This document shows, piece after piece, positions 54,997-64,000 of a stretch of 64,000 bases of DNA. Position 1 is the first letter of the stretch; every line of letters begins with the position of its first letter. The DNA comes from Caryophanon tenue (lineage in GTDB: Bacteria > Bacillota > Bacilli > Bacillales_A > Planococcaceae), in contig NZ_MASJ01000003.1 in the NCBI RefSeq assembly GCF_001700315.1, positions 186,001 through 250,000 of the forward strand, written 5' to 3'. The notes beneath the pieces are model-generated. The model did not search any database. It was not told the origin of the DNA and was given only the letters and a program-made list of their open reading frames with translations. A program made the position numbers and the translations under genes.

Positions 54997-56433
54997 ATGA
55001 AAAAAATTGCTGTTTTTGTATTTGGACTATCGCTGCTTGTTATTGCAGGTTTAGCGTTTTTCCAGTACCAAGGTTTTTCCGAAAATGTCGATGCAGGTAC
55101 TGCACCATTTTCGTATACGCAAGAGATTGAAGTTATTTATTCTGAGCAAGCATTACAAATTCGTCATACATTTAATGATTTACCAAATCAACCCATTCCG
55201 ATTGCATGGTCAATGCAAGCGAATGAAATGGCATGTTATGTAGAAGCAACGACGAGTTGTGACCGTTTAGCAAATGATGCCTACAGCTTTTTAGCAGGTG
55301 AGACATCGGCACAAACGGTTGTTTATAATGTACCGTTAGCAAATGGTTTACCGAATCAATTATTACTGGAGCAAATTTTTGCGCAGCTGCCAAATGGTAC
55401 AGCAACAAACTCAGTTGTACATGTATCGACAGCGAATGCCAAAAAAGGCCAATGGGTAACGGGTTTACCATTGACAAGCAGTTCTACATTAGAAGGCATT
55501 ACGTATACGATGTTCTCAGGTGCAGGCAATGTATATGATTTATATTGGCAGGCTGGAGACTTTGCATTAAAAGCATCGAATGAAGAATTGTCGGTGTATT
55601 CTGCCTATAATGTAACCGATAAATTTATGCAAGAAGTAGAACGTATGGCATTTTCGTTTAATGACCATGTCGCATTAATTCAAGCAAATCAAACGACAAC
55701 TCATGAAAATTCTCGCTTTATCTTTTTACCGATGCTGAATTTAGCAAGTGTAAAAGAGCAAATTGTTGCCACGCAAGTAGCAGAAATGTTTACGTTTGTG
55801 GACACGCCTGCTTGGTTACAACAATTGCTGATTGCTGAAATTGGTGAAACAGCGATTACAGAAGCGCGTGCACAACAAGTGATTGAAGCGTTGCAAGCAT
55901 ATTTATCGAAGTCACAGCAACAAAGCTTTAGCGACCGATTACAAGCGTTAAAAGGCAAAGAGGTATCACCGTTAATTTTGGATGATATTTTATCAGATGT
56001 TCTCGGTGCCAAAACAACATTCTTTACGCGTAACGCAACGAGTGAAACGTTCTTCCCAATTGTTGAAGAGGATACACGCGGTGTGTATGTGAATGAAGTG
56101 CGCATTGATGAATTAGCTGCCATTTTATATAACGACCGCGTGTATTATGCTGCGCAGCCATTATTGACAGAGCTTGGCTATGAGGCGAGTGCTGGTACAA
56201 ATGGTTATTATGTCAATAATCACGAAGTATCGTATCGTTTCCCGATTACGCAACTTTTTTATGTGTACAATGAACGTCGTTATGATACGAAGTCACGACC
56301 GGTCGACAAAATCGGCGGTCAGTATTATATTGAAGAAGCGTGGTTAGTACGTTTATTTGATGTAGACTTACGTAAAAAAGACCGCGTTATTGAAATTACG
56401 ACGATTCCGGTTGAAACGAGAGTCGCGGAATAA
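54997..56433 (+). CDS. Membrane-anchored protein with C-terminal stalk-like domain
   Basis: A 478-residue protein. An N-terminal signal anchor (about 4-23) precedes a large extracytoplasmic part that I do not recognise, which contains one close Cys pair (C79 and C88). The C-terminal about 110 residues (VYVNEVRIDELAAILYNDRV, then YYAAQPLLTELGYEA and KDRVIEITTIP) resemble the copper-amine-oxidase-N/stalk domain common in Bacillales surface proteins. AGGAGG precedes the ATG. It lies between ylbG and rsmD. Function unknown. Confidence 0.75.
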   Translation: MKKIAVFVFGLSLLVIAGLAFFQYQGFSENVDAGTAPFSYTQEIEVIYSEQALQIRHTFNDLPNQPIPIAWSMQANEMACYVEATTSCDRLANDAYSFLAGETSAQTVVYNVPLANGLPNQLLLEQIFAQLPNGTATNSVVHVSTANAKKGQWVTGLPLTSSSTLEGITYTMFSGAGNVYDLYWQAGDFALKASNEELSVYSAYNVTDKFMQEVERMAFSFNDHVALIQANQTTTHENSRFIFLPMLNLASVKEQIVATQVAEMFTFVDTPAWLQQLLIAEIGETAITEARAQQVIEALQAYLSKSQQQSFSDRLQALKGKEVSPLILDDILSDVLGAKTTFFTRNATSETFFPIVEEDTRGVYVNEVRIDELAAILYNDRVYYAAQPLLTELGYEASAGTNGYYVNNHEVSYRFPITQLFYVYNERRYDTKSRPVDKIGGQYYIEEAWLVRLFDVDLRKKDRVIEITTIPVETRVAE

Positions 56434-56451
56434 GAAAGTTTGGTGTCATAT

Positions 56452-57503
<1,052 letters not shown>

Positions 57504-57510
57504 ATGATCA

Positions 57511-57544
57511 AGATGTCCGGTGAAAACCGGGCATCTTTTTTGTC
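57511..57544 (+). terminator. Terminator after coaD
   Basis: Arms AGATGTCCGG and CCGGGCATCT with a tight loop, then TTTTTT. Confidence 0.92.
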
Positions 57545-57628
57545 GTAAACTTTTGAGTGTCACAAAGCGTCAAATAATTGAGAAAGGTGTATCATAAAAG
57601 GATACGCGAGTACATAGGGAGGCTGTAT

Positions 57629-58681
57629 ATGAAAGAAAAACTGAAAATAGGATTCAGCGCGCTTGTCGGCGTGGCATTGGCAGGTCTTTTAGCGTTGTAC
57701 CCGCTAGATTATTATATTATGAAGCCAGGCGGAGCTTACGAAATCGGTCAATTTGTAGCCGTAGCAGACGGTGATATAGATGATGAAGGCACGATGAACT
57801 TAATGACGATTGCGATGATGCAAGCATCTCCGCTCACATATGCACTGTCGTACGTATTACCAAATCGTGAGCTGTTAAAAACAGAGGAAGTACGTTATGA
57901 AGATGAAGACGATGAGGCGTACAATATTCGACAAATGAAATTAATGACAGACTCACAATTTAATGCAAAATATGTAGCGTTCGGGCTAGCTGGAAAAGAC
58001 GTCGATGTCACATCAAATGGTATTTTTGTATTAAATGTATTACGTGAAAGCGCAGCGGATGGGATTTTACAGCCAGGTGATGAGATTATACAAATTGCAG
58101 GGCGAACGATTGAAACAACCGAGGATGTACAAGCGGTGCTACGTAATCGCGAGCAAGGGGAGCAAATTGTATTATCTATTTCCCGCGGCAGTAAAGTGCT
58201 AGAAGAAACGGTAACATTGAAACACCTTCCTGGCGAAGAACGTGTTGGCGTTGGGATTACGTACGCTGGCAATCAGACGATTGATACAACGCCAGAAGTA
58301 ACGATGAAAGCAGACGATATTGGTGGTCCATCTGCGGGCTTAATGTTTACGCTTGAAATTTATAATCAGCTTGTCGAAGAAGACATTACAAAAGGTTATC
58401 ATGTGGCTGGAACAGGTGAGATGCTGATGGACGGTACTGTTGGACGTATTGGCGGAGTAGATTATAAAGTGATCGCCGCTGACCGTGATAACATGGATAT
58501 TTTCTTTGTACCGGATGATGTGATTACTGATGAGATGCGTGAATTTGATGCAACCGTTCAGTCGAATTACGAAGAAGCGTTAAGAACGGCAAAACATATT
58601 GACACGGATATGAAAATCATTCCTGTAAAGACCGTACAAGACGCGTTACATTATTTAGATAGTTTACCGCCAAAAGAGTGA
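57629..58681 (+). CDS. ylbL: SepM/YlbL family PDZ-Lon-like serine protease
   Basis: A 350-residue membrane protease. An N-terminal anchor (8-25) is followed by a PDZ domain (about 128-200, ILQPGDEIIQIAGR) and a Lon-type proteolytic domain with catalytic Ser235 in GGPSAGLMF and Lys280 in VDYKVIAA. The start is ATG 57629 with AGGGAGG upstream. In streptococci SepM trims the competence peptide; in B. subtilis YlbL acts in the SOS cell-division checkpoint by degrading YneA. The ylbJ and ylbK genes, usually between coaD and ylbL, are absent. Confidence 0.93.
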   Translation: MKEKLKIGFSALVGVALAGLLALYPLDYYIMKPGGAYEIGQFVAVADGDIDDEGTMNLMTIAMMQASPLTYALSYVLPNRELLKTEEVRYEDEDDEAYNIRQMKLMTDSQFNAKYVAFGLAGKDVDVTSNGIFVLNVLRESAADGILQPGDEIIQIAGRTIETTEDVQAVLRNREQGEQIVLSISRGSKVLEETVTLKHLPGEERVGVGITYAGNQTIDTTPEVTMKADDIGGPSAGLMFTLEIYNQLVEEDITKGYHVAGTGEMLMDGTVGRIGGVDYKVIAADRDNMDIFFVPDDVITDEMREFDATVQSNYEEALRTAKHIDTDMKIIPVKTVQDALHYLDSLPPKE

Positions 58682-58724
58682 AAAAACGTGTTACAGCACA
58701 AGTACAAGCTGTGACACGTTCTTT
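58682..58724. terminator. Bidirectional terminator between ylbL and tmcAL
   Basis: Arms AACGTGTTACAGC and GCTGTGACACGTT with a 10-base loop. The T-run is strong on the minus strand. Confidence 0.85.
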
Positions 58725-58725
58725 A

Positions 58726-59937
58726 TTATAAAACACGAATTGGTGGCGTCGCATAATCCGTTTGGAACCGCGGTGTAGTGCGTCCTAAATTTGTGCCGAT
58801 TTCGTATAAATTCGCCGCATGCAAATCAAATGATAGCATCGGGTCATTGCTCGCAGCAACGCGACTAATGAGTGTTAAGGGAATATGCTTTTTTTGTAGC
58901 CCTAAATAACGTTGCCCGGCTGCGGTCATGCCTAACAAGCGAATATAGCTAGGCTTGTCGAATTGCGCTTGGATGTCTTTTGTATAGCCCGTATAAATAT
59001 GGGTTAACATACGCTGTAGTCGTGTCCATGTGTAGCGTTTTGATTTTACTTTTGTCATAAAGCCAGCAAATGTTTGCTCACTTGCCGCGGCTTTTAAAAA
59101 GGCGTATTCGATTCCTTCTGAGACGTCAACATATTGGGTAAGTTGTTGCGGCGTTTTGTGTAAAATGCTGTATTGTAACAGCGGATAAAACAGCTCCCAC
59201 TGAACGAATGGATTTTGTTGTTGCCATTCATTGAGGAGTGCGTATGTTGTTTCGGGTACAAATGATTGAATCGGCATTAATTCCTTCGTGTCAAATAGCG
59301 CTTTTCGAATCGCTGTTGCACTCGCAATCGATGCATGTGAAAAGCTCTCATCGTGATAGTTAGCAGCTGTACGTGGAATGGTCATCGGCTGTATCGTCGG
59401 CGTTAACTGCTGTGCAGCTTCTACGTAATGATAGCCTAAAATATTGTTCGGCTGGGCAAGGTCAATAGTGTCGCCTGTACGATAGGCGAGCACGGCTTGA
59501 TACGCTTGCTGCAATGCTTGAGGATAACTCATGCCATCTGTCATACTTTTTTTAATAACAGCTTCATATTCATCGCGATGTGTCGAGATTAAATCGTACG
59601 TATGTAAAAATGGGGCGATGTCGCCATTTTCACTGCCAAACACAAACGATTCACAGCCAATTGCCGCTAAAAGTGAAATCGAACCACTCGCAAAATCACG
59701 TGCTTGTGCGGTACTATATACATAAGGAAGTTCGATAACGATATCGACACCGGCGTTTAAGGCCATTTTCGCACGGGTCCATTTGTCGACAACAGCAGGT
59801 TCACCACGTTGTAAAAAAGAACCGCTCATAACGGCAATACAAATGTCTGTATTCGCTTGTTTTTTTGCTTGTGCAATATGGTAAGCATGCCCATTATGAA
59901 ACGGATTATATTCAACGACGATACCTGTAGCGCGCAT
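58726..59937 (-). CDS. tmcAL: tRNA(Met) cytidine acetate ligase
   Basis: A 403-residue enzyme (YlbM family) that uses ATP and acetate to make N4-acetylcytidine at the wobble base of elongator tRNA-Met. The nucleotidyltransferase motif GIVVEYNPFHNGH lies at the start, then MSGSFLQRGEPAVVDKW and ELPYVYSTAQARDFA. Minus strand, opposite to its neighbours, the same relative arrangement as ylbM. The start ATG is preceded by GAGGTGAT. Confidence 0.93.
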   Translation of the reverse strand: MRATGIVVEYNPFHNGHAYHIAQAKKQANTDICIAVMSGSFLQRGEPAVVDKWTRAKMALNAGVDIVIELPYVYSTAQARDFASGSISLLAAIGCESFVFGSENGDIAPFLHTYDLISTHRDEYEAVIKKSMTDGMSYPQALQQAYQAVLAYRTGDTIDLAQPNNILGYHYVEAAQQLTPTIQPMTIPRTAANYHDESFSHASIASATAIRKALFDTKELMPIQSFVPETTYALLNEWQQQNPFVQWELFYPLLQYSILHKTPQQLTQYVDVSEGIEYAFLKAAASEQTFAGFMTKVKSKRYTWTRLQRMLTHIYTGYTKDIQAQFDKPSYIRLLGMTAAGQRYLGLQKKHIPLTLISRVAASNDPMLSFDLHAANLYEIGTNLGRTTPRFQTDYATPPIRVL

Positions 59938-60065
59938 AAAATCACCTCATTGTCATATTTTATTTACGATTATACGGGCGATTTTATGTAGTGACAAGAA
60001 ATTATCTTGACATCCTAAAATACACACTATATAATCAACAGTGTTGTCTCGAGGTGATGAAACGA

Positions 60066-60599
60066 ATGAAATGGTCAATTCATCAATTATCTAAGTATCG
60101 CCAAAGTGGGATGCCGATTGATGCGTTTGTACAATTGGACGAGGTAAAGGATCGAAACCAAGATATTCGGGAGATTTCACCCGTTCATGTAAAAGGGCTA
60201 TGTACTTTTGGTGCATCGCAAATGACTTGTCAACTAACGTTGACAGCAACATTAACGCTTCCATGTGCTCGCACTTGGGAAGATGTTGAATACCCGGTTG
60301 AGCTAGATACAGTTGAAGTTTTCAGCTGGATTGATGCTGAAAAGCGTGTAGACGAAGATGGCGACATTCACTGGGTGGATGGCGACGTAATCGATTTACA
60401 ACCAGTGCTAGAAGAATTAATTCTTTTAGAAGTACCGATGCAAGTATTCCAAGAGAATACCGATGGACAAATGCAAGGTGGTAAAAGCTGGTCGTATTTA
60501 ACAGAAGAAGATGTAGCTCGTCAACAGCAGGAAGACGAACCAAAATTGGATCCAAGACTGGCTGCTTTAGCTAAGTATTTTGATCAAACAGACGAATAG
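60066..60599 (+). CDS. ylbN: YceD/DUF177 family protein (YlbN)
   Basis: A 177-residue acidic protein of the DUF177 family associated with 23S rRNA accumulation. Motifs are CTFGASQMTCQLTLTATLTLPCARTWE in the centre and DPRLAALAKYFDQ at the C-terminus. The start is ATG 60066 with GAGGTG 9 bases upstream. It is followed 20 bases later by rpmF, an arrangement conserved across most bacteria. Confidence 0.92.
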   Translation: MKWSIHQLSKYRQSGMPIDAFVQLDEVKDRNQDIREISPVHVKGLCTFGASQMTCQLTLTATLTLPCARTWEDVEYPVELDTVEVFSWIDAEKRVDEDGDIHWVDGDVIDLQPVLEELILLEVPMQVFQENTDGQMQGGKSWSYLTEEDVARQQQEDEPKLDPRLAALAKYFDQTDE

Positions 60600-60619
60600 A
60601 TCTGTAAGGAGGTGCCACA

Positions 60620-60793
60620 ATGGCTGTACCATTTAGAAGAACATCTAAAACTGCAAAAAGAAAGCGTCGTACGCATTTCAAATTATCTGTACCTGGTATG
60701 GTAGCTTGCCCAAACTGTGGTGAAGCAAAATTAGCTCACCGCATTTGCAAAGCTTGCGGACAATACAAAGGTAAAGAAGTAGTAAGCAAATAA
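60620..60793 (+). CDS. rpmF: 50S ribosomal protein L32
   Basis: A 57-residue protein starting [20 protein letters not shown], with a zinc ribbon made of CPNC and CKAC. AAGGAGG precedes the ATG at good distance. Directly after ylbN, as expected. The four cysteines make this the zinc-binding (C+) form, suited to normal zinc supply. Confidence 0.97.
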   Translation: MAVPFRRTSKTAKRKRRTHFKLSVPGMVACPNCGEAKLAHRICKACGQYKGKEVVSK

Positions 60794-60810
60794 TTCAGTA
60801 TTTGCGTACT

Positions 60811-60856
60811 AAAAAGACGGTAAGAGAGACCATGGCTCTTTTACCGTCTTTTTTCT
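60811..60856 (+). terminator. Terminator after rpmF
   Basis: Arms AAAAAGACGGTAA and TTACCGTCTTTTTT with inner AGAG/CTCT pairs. Confidence 0.92.
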
Positions 60857-60954
60857 ATGCCGAAAATTGCTCGAAACATGTATTTCAGAAAATTCCGTGA
60901 ATCTGTTATGGTACAATAAAGCAGAAAGATGTATATACATAAGGGGGAGCAATA

Positions 60955-61722
60955 ATGGCATATTTAATGACAAAAGAAGATGGTGTATTAACGTTTACGA
61001 TTAATCGTGAAGATAAACATAACGCGATTAATAGTGAAGTAATGGAAGGTTTTAAAGAAGTGATTACATATGTGAAAAATCATGATGATGTGCGCTTTTT
61101 AGTCATTACTGGGGCAGGAGAAAAATCATTTTGCTCGGGTGGCGATTTAGCTGAGTTTCACTCGTTACATACCGAAGATGAAGCATTCGGTATGTTAAGT
61201 AAAATGGGCAATATTTTATATGAACTGGCGACATTACCTGTACCGACCATTGCCCTTATTAATGGAACAGCAGTTGGTGGTGGCTGTGAAATCGCAACAG
61301 CTTGTGATTTCCGTTTAATGAAGCGTGGTAAAAAGGCTGGCTTTATTCAAGGGACGCTTGCGATTACGAGTGGCTGGGGTGGCGGCACGTATTTATTTGA
61401 ACGTGGGTTACGTCATGACCGTGCATTAAAAATGCTTGTTGATGCAAAGCCGTACGATGCCGATTTATTGTATGATATCGGCTGGGCAATGCGTGTTTAT
61501 GATGGCACGAATGAAGAAGCGCTAGCGGAATTTATTGAGCATATGCGAAACATTCATCCATCTGTACATCAAGCATATAAGGAAATTGAATTACGTAAAT
61601 GGCGTGAACGTAATATGTATGGTCGTGTCATGGAAGAAATTCGTCTATGCGCAAAATTATGGGAACATGATGCACATCATGAAGCGGTGAATAATTTCTT
61701 AACAAAAAAAGCGAAAAAATAA
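60955..61722 (+). CDS. Enoyl-CoA hydratase/isomerase family protein
   Basis: A 255-residue crotonase-fold protein. The oxyanion-hole motifs are FCSGGDLAEF and ALINGTAVGGGCEIATACDFR. At the site of the second catalytic Glu of classical hydratases (ESLLG..GLTPE-like region) the sequence reads GFIQGTLAITSGWGGG, so the second Glu is not evident and the reaction may differ (isomerase, decarboxylase or thioesterase-like). AAGGGGGAG precedes the ATG. It occupies the slot between rpmF and panE where ylbO and ylbP lie in B. subtilis. Confidence 0.85.
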   Translation: MAYLMTKEDGVLTFTINREDKHNAINSEVMEGFKEVITYVKNHDDVRFLVITGAGEKSFCSGGDLAEFHSLHTEDEAFGMLSKMGNILYELATLPVPTIALINGTAVGGGCEIATACDFRLMKRGKKAGFIQGTLAITSGWGGGTYLFERGLRHDRALKMLVDAKPYDADLLYDIGWAMRVYDGTNEEALAEFIEHMRNIHPSVHQAYKEIELRKWRERNMYGRVMEEIRLCAKLWEHDAHHEAVNNFLTKKAKK

Positions 61723-61735
61723 CGAAGTAATTATG

Positions 61736-61773
61736 AAGCGTCCCGGATGATCGACTGCGGACGCTTTTTTATT
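61736..61773 (+). terminator. Terminator after the crotonase-family gene
   Basis: Arms AAGCGTCC and GGACGCTT with a 15-base loop, then TTTTATT. Confidence 0.85.
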
Positions 61774-61849
61774 GTGATGTATAATTGGTTGTTGTTCTGT
61801 GAAAAAGTCGGTAAAGTAAAAGAAGATGTACTGAAGGAGCAGAACAATT

Positions 61850-62692
61850 ATGACATATACAATTATTGGTGGTGGCGCGGTCGGCTTAGTATTGGCGTCT
61901 TATTTAGCTACGCAAGGGTCTGTAACGATTGTCGTAAAACGGCAACAGCAAGCACAGTTATTACAGCAACACGGCATTACTTGTCACAGTGAATGGGGGC
62001 AATCGATTGCGCATGTACACGCAACAACAACGATTCCAAATGACCCAGCGCAACATATTTTTATTTGTACAAAAGCATATGCGTTACAGACGATTACGGA
62101 ACAATTAGCACATATAGAAGCTGCAACAATTACAGCGTGTCAAAATGGTCTTGCGCATCTTGCATTGCTGGAGCATCCATCTAGTTGTGCGGCTGTTGTC
62201 GAGTTTGGCGCTTATAAAGAAAGTGATACGATTGTCCATCATACAGGTGTTGGACGTGTCGTTATCGGGGCGTTATCAGGTGGACAGGTGCCCTTTATAG
62301 CATCGACACAACAGCTACCGATTATATATGACGAGAGCATTCAAGATGTCATGTGGCGTAAAGCATTATTAAATTGTTGTATCAATCCATTAACAGCGAT
62401 TATGCAAGTGAAAAATGGGGAACTTATAACTAACCCATCTTTATGGCAAATTGTGATGCGTATGCACGCAGAGTTGGAGGAAGCATTACCGAAGCAGATG
62501 AAGAATGTACCGCTAAAAGCTGTGTATGAGCTTTGTGAAAAAACAGCACAAAATCGTTCGTCGATGCATGTAGATATCGCGCATGGTCGCCAAACCGAAA
62601 TTGAAGAAATTGTCGGTGCTGTTTTAGCATTCACTGCACATCCACTCCCAACATTACGCGTGCTATATGACCAAATAATTGCCAAACGATAA
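61850..62692 (+). CDS. panE: 2-dehydropantoate 2-reductase (ketopantoate reductase)
   Basis: A 280-residue NADPH-dependent reductase of pantothenate synthesis. The Rossmann motif GGGAVG is at 7-12, TKAY (near 73-76) carries the conserved Lys, and the catalytic Lys is in DVMWRKALLNCCINPLTA. GAAGGAG precedes the ATG. It matches ylbQ in position. The neighbouring DUF3397 gene begins 11 bases later. Confidence 0.9.
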   Translation: MTYTIIGGGAVGLVLASYLATQGSVTIVVKRQQQAQLLQQHGITCHSEWGQSIAHVHATTTIPNDPAQHIFICTKAYALQTITEQLAHIEAATITACQNGLAHLALLEHPSSCAAVVEFGAYKESDTIVHHTGVGRVVIGALSGGQVPFIASTQQLPIIYDESIQDVMWRKALLNCCINPLTAIMQVKNGELITNPSLWQIVMRMHAELEEALPKQMKNVPLKAVYELCEKTAQNRSSMHVDIAHGRQTEIEEIVGAVLAFTAHPLPTLRVLYDQIIAKR

Positions 62693-62703
62693 GGAGTGAG
62701 GCT

Positions 62704-63084
62704 ATGGGGATTTTACAGTGGGTATTTGTATTAGCGATTTTTTGCCCGTTTCTCGTATTCGTTATAAGCGCTTGGTTTTTTAAACATCCAGATCAATCCA
62801 TTACTTTTCGAACGGCGATGGATATAACGACACCATTTTTTATTGTCGCTGTCATTCTTGGCTTACATAGTGTTTTTGAGCTACCAGGTATGGTGATTAC
62901 AACGGGATTATGCGTGCTACTTGCTATTTTTATGTTTTATGTTGAACGAAAAATACAAAAAAGAATTAAAATCATTCCATTTTTACAACGTATTTGGAGA
63001 GCTTATTTTTTAGTGTTTTGTGTGATATATTGTTGTATATGGATTTTTGGTATCGTGATTTATGGCTTCCGCCAAGTGTTTTAA
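62704..63084 (+). CDS. DUF3397 family membrane protein
   Basis: A 126-residue protein with four membrane helices (about 5-23, 43-58, 63-80, 98-118) separated by short charged loops. The loop ERKIQKRIKIIPFLQRIWR is typical of DUF3397. AAGGAG precedes the ATG. Found between panE and bshC in Bacillales. Function unknown. Confidence 0.82.
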   Translation: MGILQWVFVLAIFCPFLVFVISAWFFKHPDQSITFRTAMDITTPFFIVAVILGLHSVFELPGMVITTGLCVLLAIFMFYVERKIQKRIKIIPFLQRIWRAYFLVFCVIYCCIWIFGIVIYGFRQVF

Positions 63085-63179
63085 GGCAGATTACTTTAAT
63101 ATCGAGATATTTCATAATAAGATGAAATACATACCATGTTTAGTGAGGTTACATATAGTAAGTAGAGGAGATTTGACAC

Positions 63180-64000
63180 ATGCATTTGGAGCAAGTTTGC
63201 ATTCCATTTAATAATAAAATTTTGGAGCATTATGATGCGCAACATGAAACGATGGCAGCGTTTTTTCCGTATGGCGTAAGTGATGAGGAGTTTCAACGAC
63301 GTTATACGTATTTAAAACAGCAACCACGCACAGCCGGTTTAGCGGAAGCGATTCGTGCATATATGACACCATTCGGTTTAACAGAGGCAATTGAACAAAA
63401 TATTACGGCATTGGCAAATGGTGCTGTAGCGATTGTTGGCGGGCAGCAAGCGGGTGTATTCACAGGTCCTTTGTATTCGGTCTATAAAGCAATTACGGTA
63501 CTTGTTGTTGCAAAACAGCAGCAACAGAACCTACAAGCGCCTGTTGTTCCAGTGTTTTGGATTGCAGGAGAAGACCATGATTTAGAGGAAATTAATCATA
63601 CGTATACGATTGCGCAACAACAGGTGAAAAAGCGTGGTTATAGTGAGCGTGTAACACGAAAAACAATGGCGTCGACAACAAAGCTGTCGCAAGAAGCGAT
63701 TGTGCAGCTTATTGAAACGGTGTTTTTCGATTACGGGGAAACGGCGTATACTGCACAGCTTGTGGAGCAGTTAAAAGAAGCAGCAGCAAAAAGTGAGACA
63801 TTCACAGATTTCTTTACACATGTGATGAACGGTTTCTTTAGTGCGCACGGCTTATTAATGATTGATGCGGCATCTGCTAACATGCGACAATTAGAAAGTG
63901 CATATTTTGAGCGTTTAATTGATGCTGCACCGTCGATTGCACAAGCGGTAACTGCGACAGAAGCACAGTTTGACAAAGCAGGCTACGGTACACCGATTAT
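63180..64000 (+). CDS. bshC: Bacillithiol biosynthesis protein BshC (3' truncated)
   Basis: The frame opens at ATG 63180 (GAGGAG upstream) and runs without stop to the window edge, giving 273 codons of a protein that is normally about 540 residues. Markers are VGGQQAGVFTGPLYSVYKAI (nucleotide-like loop) and VVPVFWIAGEDHDLEEINH, both typical of BshC. It adds cysteine to GlcN-malate in the last step of bacillithiol synthesis. The rest of the gene lies beyond the window. Confidence 0.94.
   Translation, partial: MHLEQVCIPFNNKILEHYDAQHETMAAFFPYGVSDEEFQRRYTYLKQQPRTAGLAEAIRAYMTPFGLTEAIEQNITALANGAVAIVGGQQAGVFTGPLYSVYKAITVLVVAKQQQQNLQAPVVPVFWIAGEDHDLEEINHTYTIAQQQVKKRGYSERVTRKTMASTTKLSQEAIVQLIETVFFDYGETAYTAQLVEQLKEAAAKSETFTDFFTHVMNGFFSAHGLLMIDAASANMRQLESAYFERLIDAAPSIAQAVTATEAQFDKAGYGTPI

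Overview
The window is a stretch of chromosome from a low-to-moderate GC Firmicute of the order Bacillales. The gene order follows the Bacillus subtilis chromosome closely in two runs: ktrC-rnjA-rpoY-ykrA-def-pdhABCD-(x)-speA-yktA-yktB-ykzI-suhB, and ylaF-typA-ylaH-ylaI-ylaN-ftsW-pyc-ctaA/ctaCDEFG-ylbA-ylbC-ylbF-ylbG-rsmD-coaD-ylbL-tmcAL-ylbN-rpmF-panE-bshC. SLH-domain surface proteins, the Bat-like operon and the protein families present suggest the Planococcaceae/Caryophanaceae (Kurthia, Caryophanon, Lysinibacillus relatives). The neighbours linked to sporulation in B. subtilis (ylaJ, ylbD, ylbJ, ylbO) are missing from their usual slots, which fits a non-spore-forming member; that is inference.

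Layout. 1-4.7 kb: end of a membrane-linked VWA operon (DUF58 protein, BatA-like protein, double-VWA/GATase-like protein). 4.8-6 kb: MFS transporter. 6.2-10.6 kb: XRE/cupin regulator plus potABCD polyamine importer, read leftwards. 10.8-15.8 kb: K+ channel gating subunit, PsiE-like protein, RNase J1, RNA polymerase epsilon subunit, an unlisted 23-residue cationic peptide gene, a HAD phosphatase and peptide deformylase. 16.1-21 kb: the complete pyruvate dehydrogenase operon. 21.3-25 kb: LysR regulator, DUF4126 protein, SDR protein with an altered active site, and a cidAB/lrgAB-type holin pair. 25.4-32 kb: a small secreted protein with a partial SLH repeat, SpeA decarboxylase, nitronate monooxygenase, a divergent ferrochelatase-like gene under a promoter overlapped by a good Fur-box match, and small conserved genes. 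32-40.6 kb: typA, ylaN, ftsW and pyruvate carboxylase. 41-48.3 kb: heme A synthase and the caa3 oxidase operon, without the usual ctaB. 48.3-64 kb: the ylb cluster, interrupted by an SLH/GATase-like surface protein and a glycerophosphodiesterase, ending inside bshC.

How it works together. Pyruvate is sent to acetyl-CoA (PDH) or oxaloacetate (Pyc), and electrons go to caa3 oxidase, which needs heme A (CtaA), CtaG and a CtaM-like protein. Polyamine import (Pot) and polyamine synthesis (SpeA) are both present. The iron theme recurs: YlaN, a Fur-type box on a ferrochelatase-like gene, and RicF with its Cys-rich tail. Nearly every transcription unit ends in a clear Rho-independent terminator, many of them bidirectional between convergent genes. 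I saw no tRNA, rRNA, CRISPR array, intact insertion sequence or prophage.
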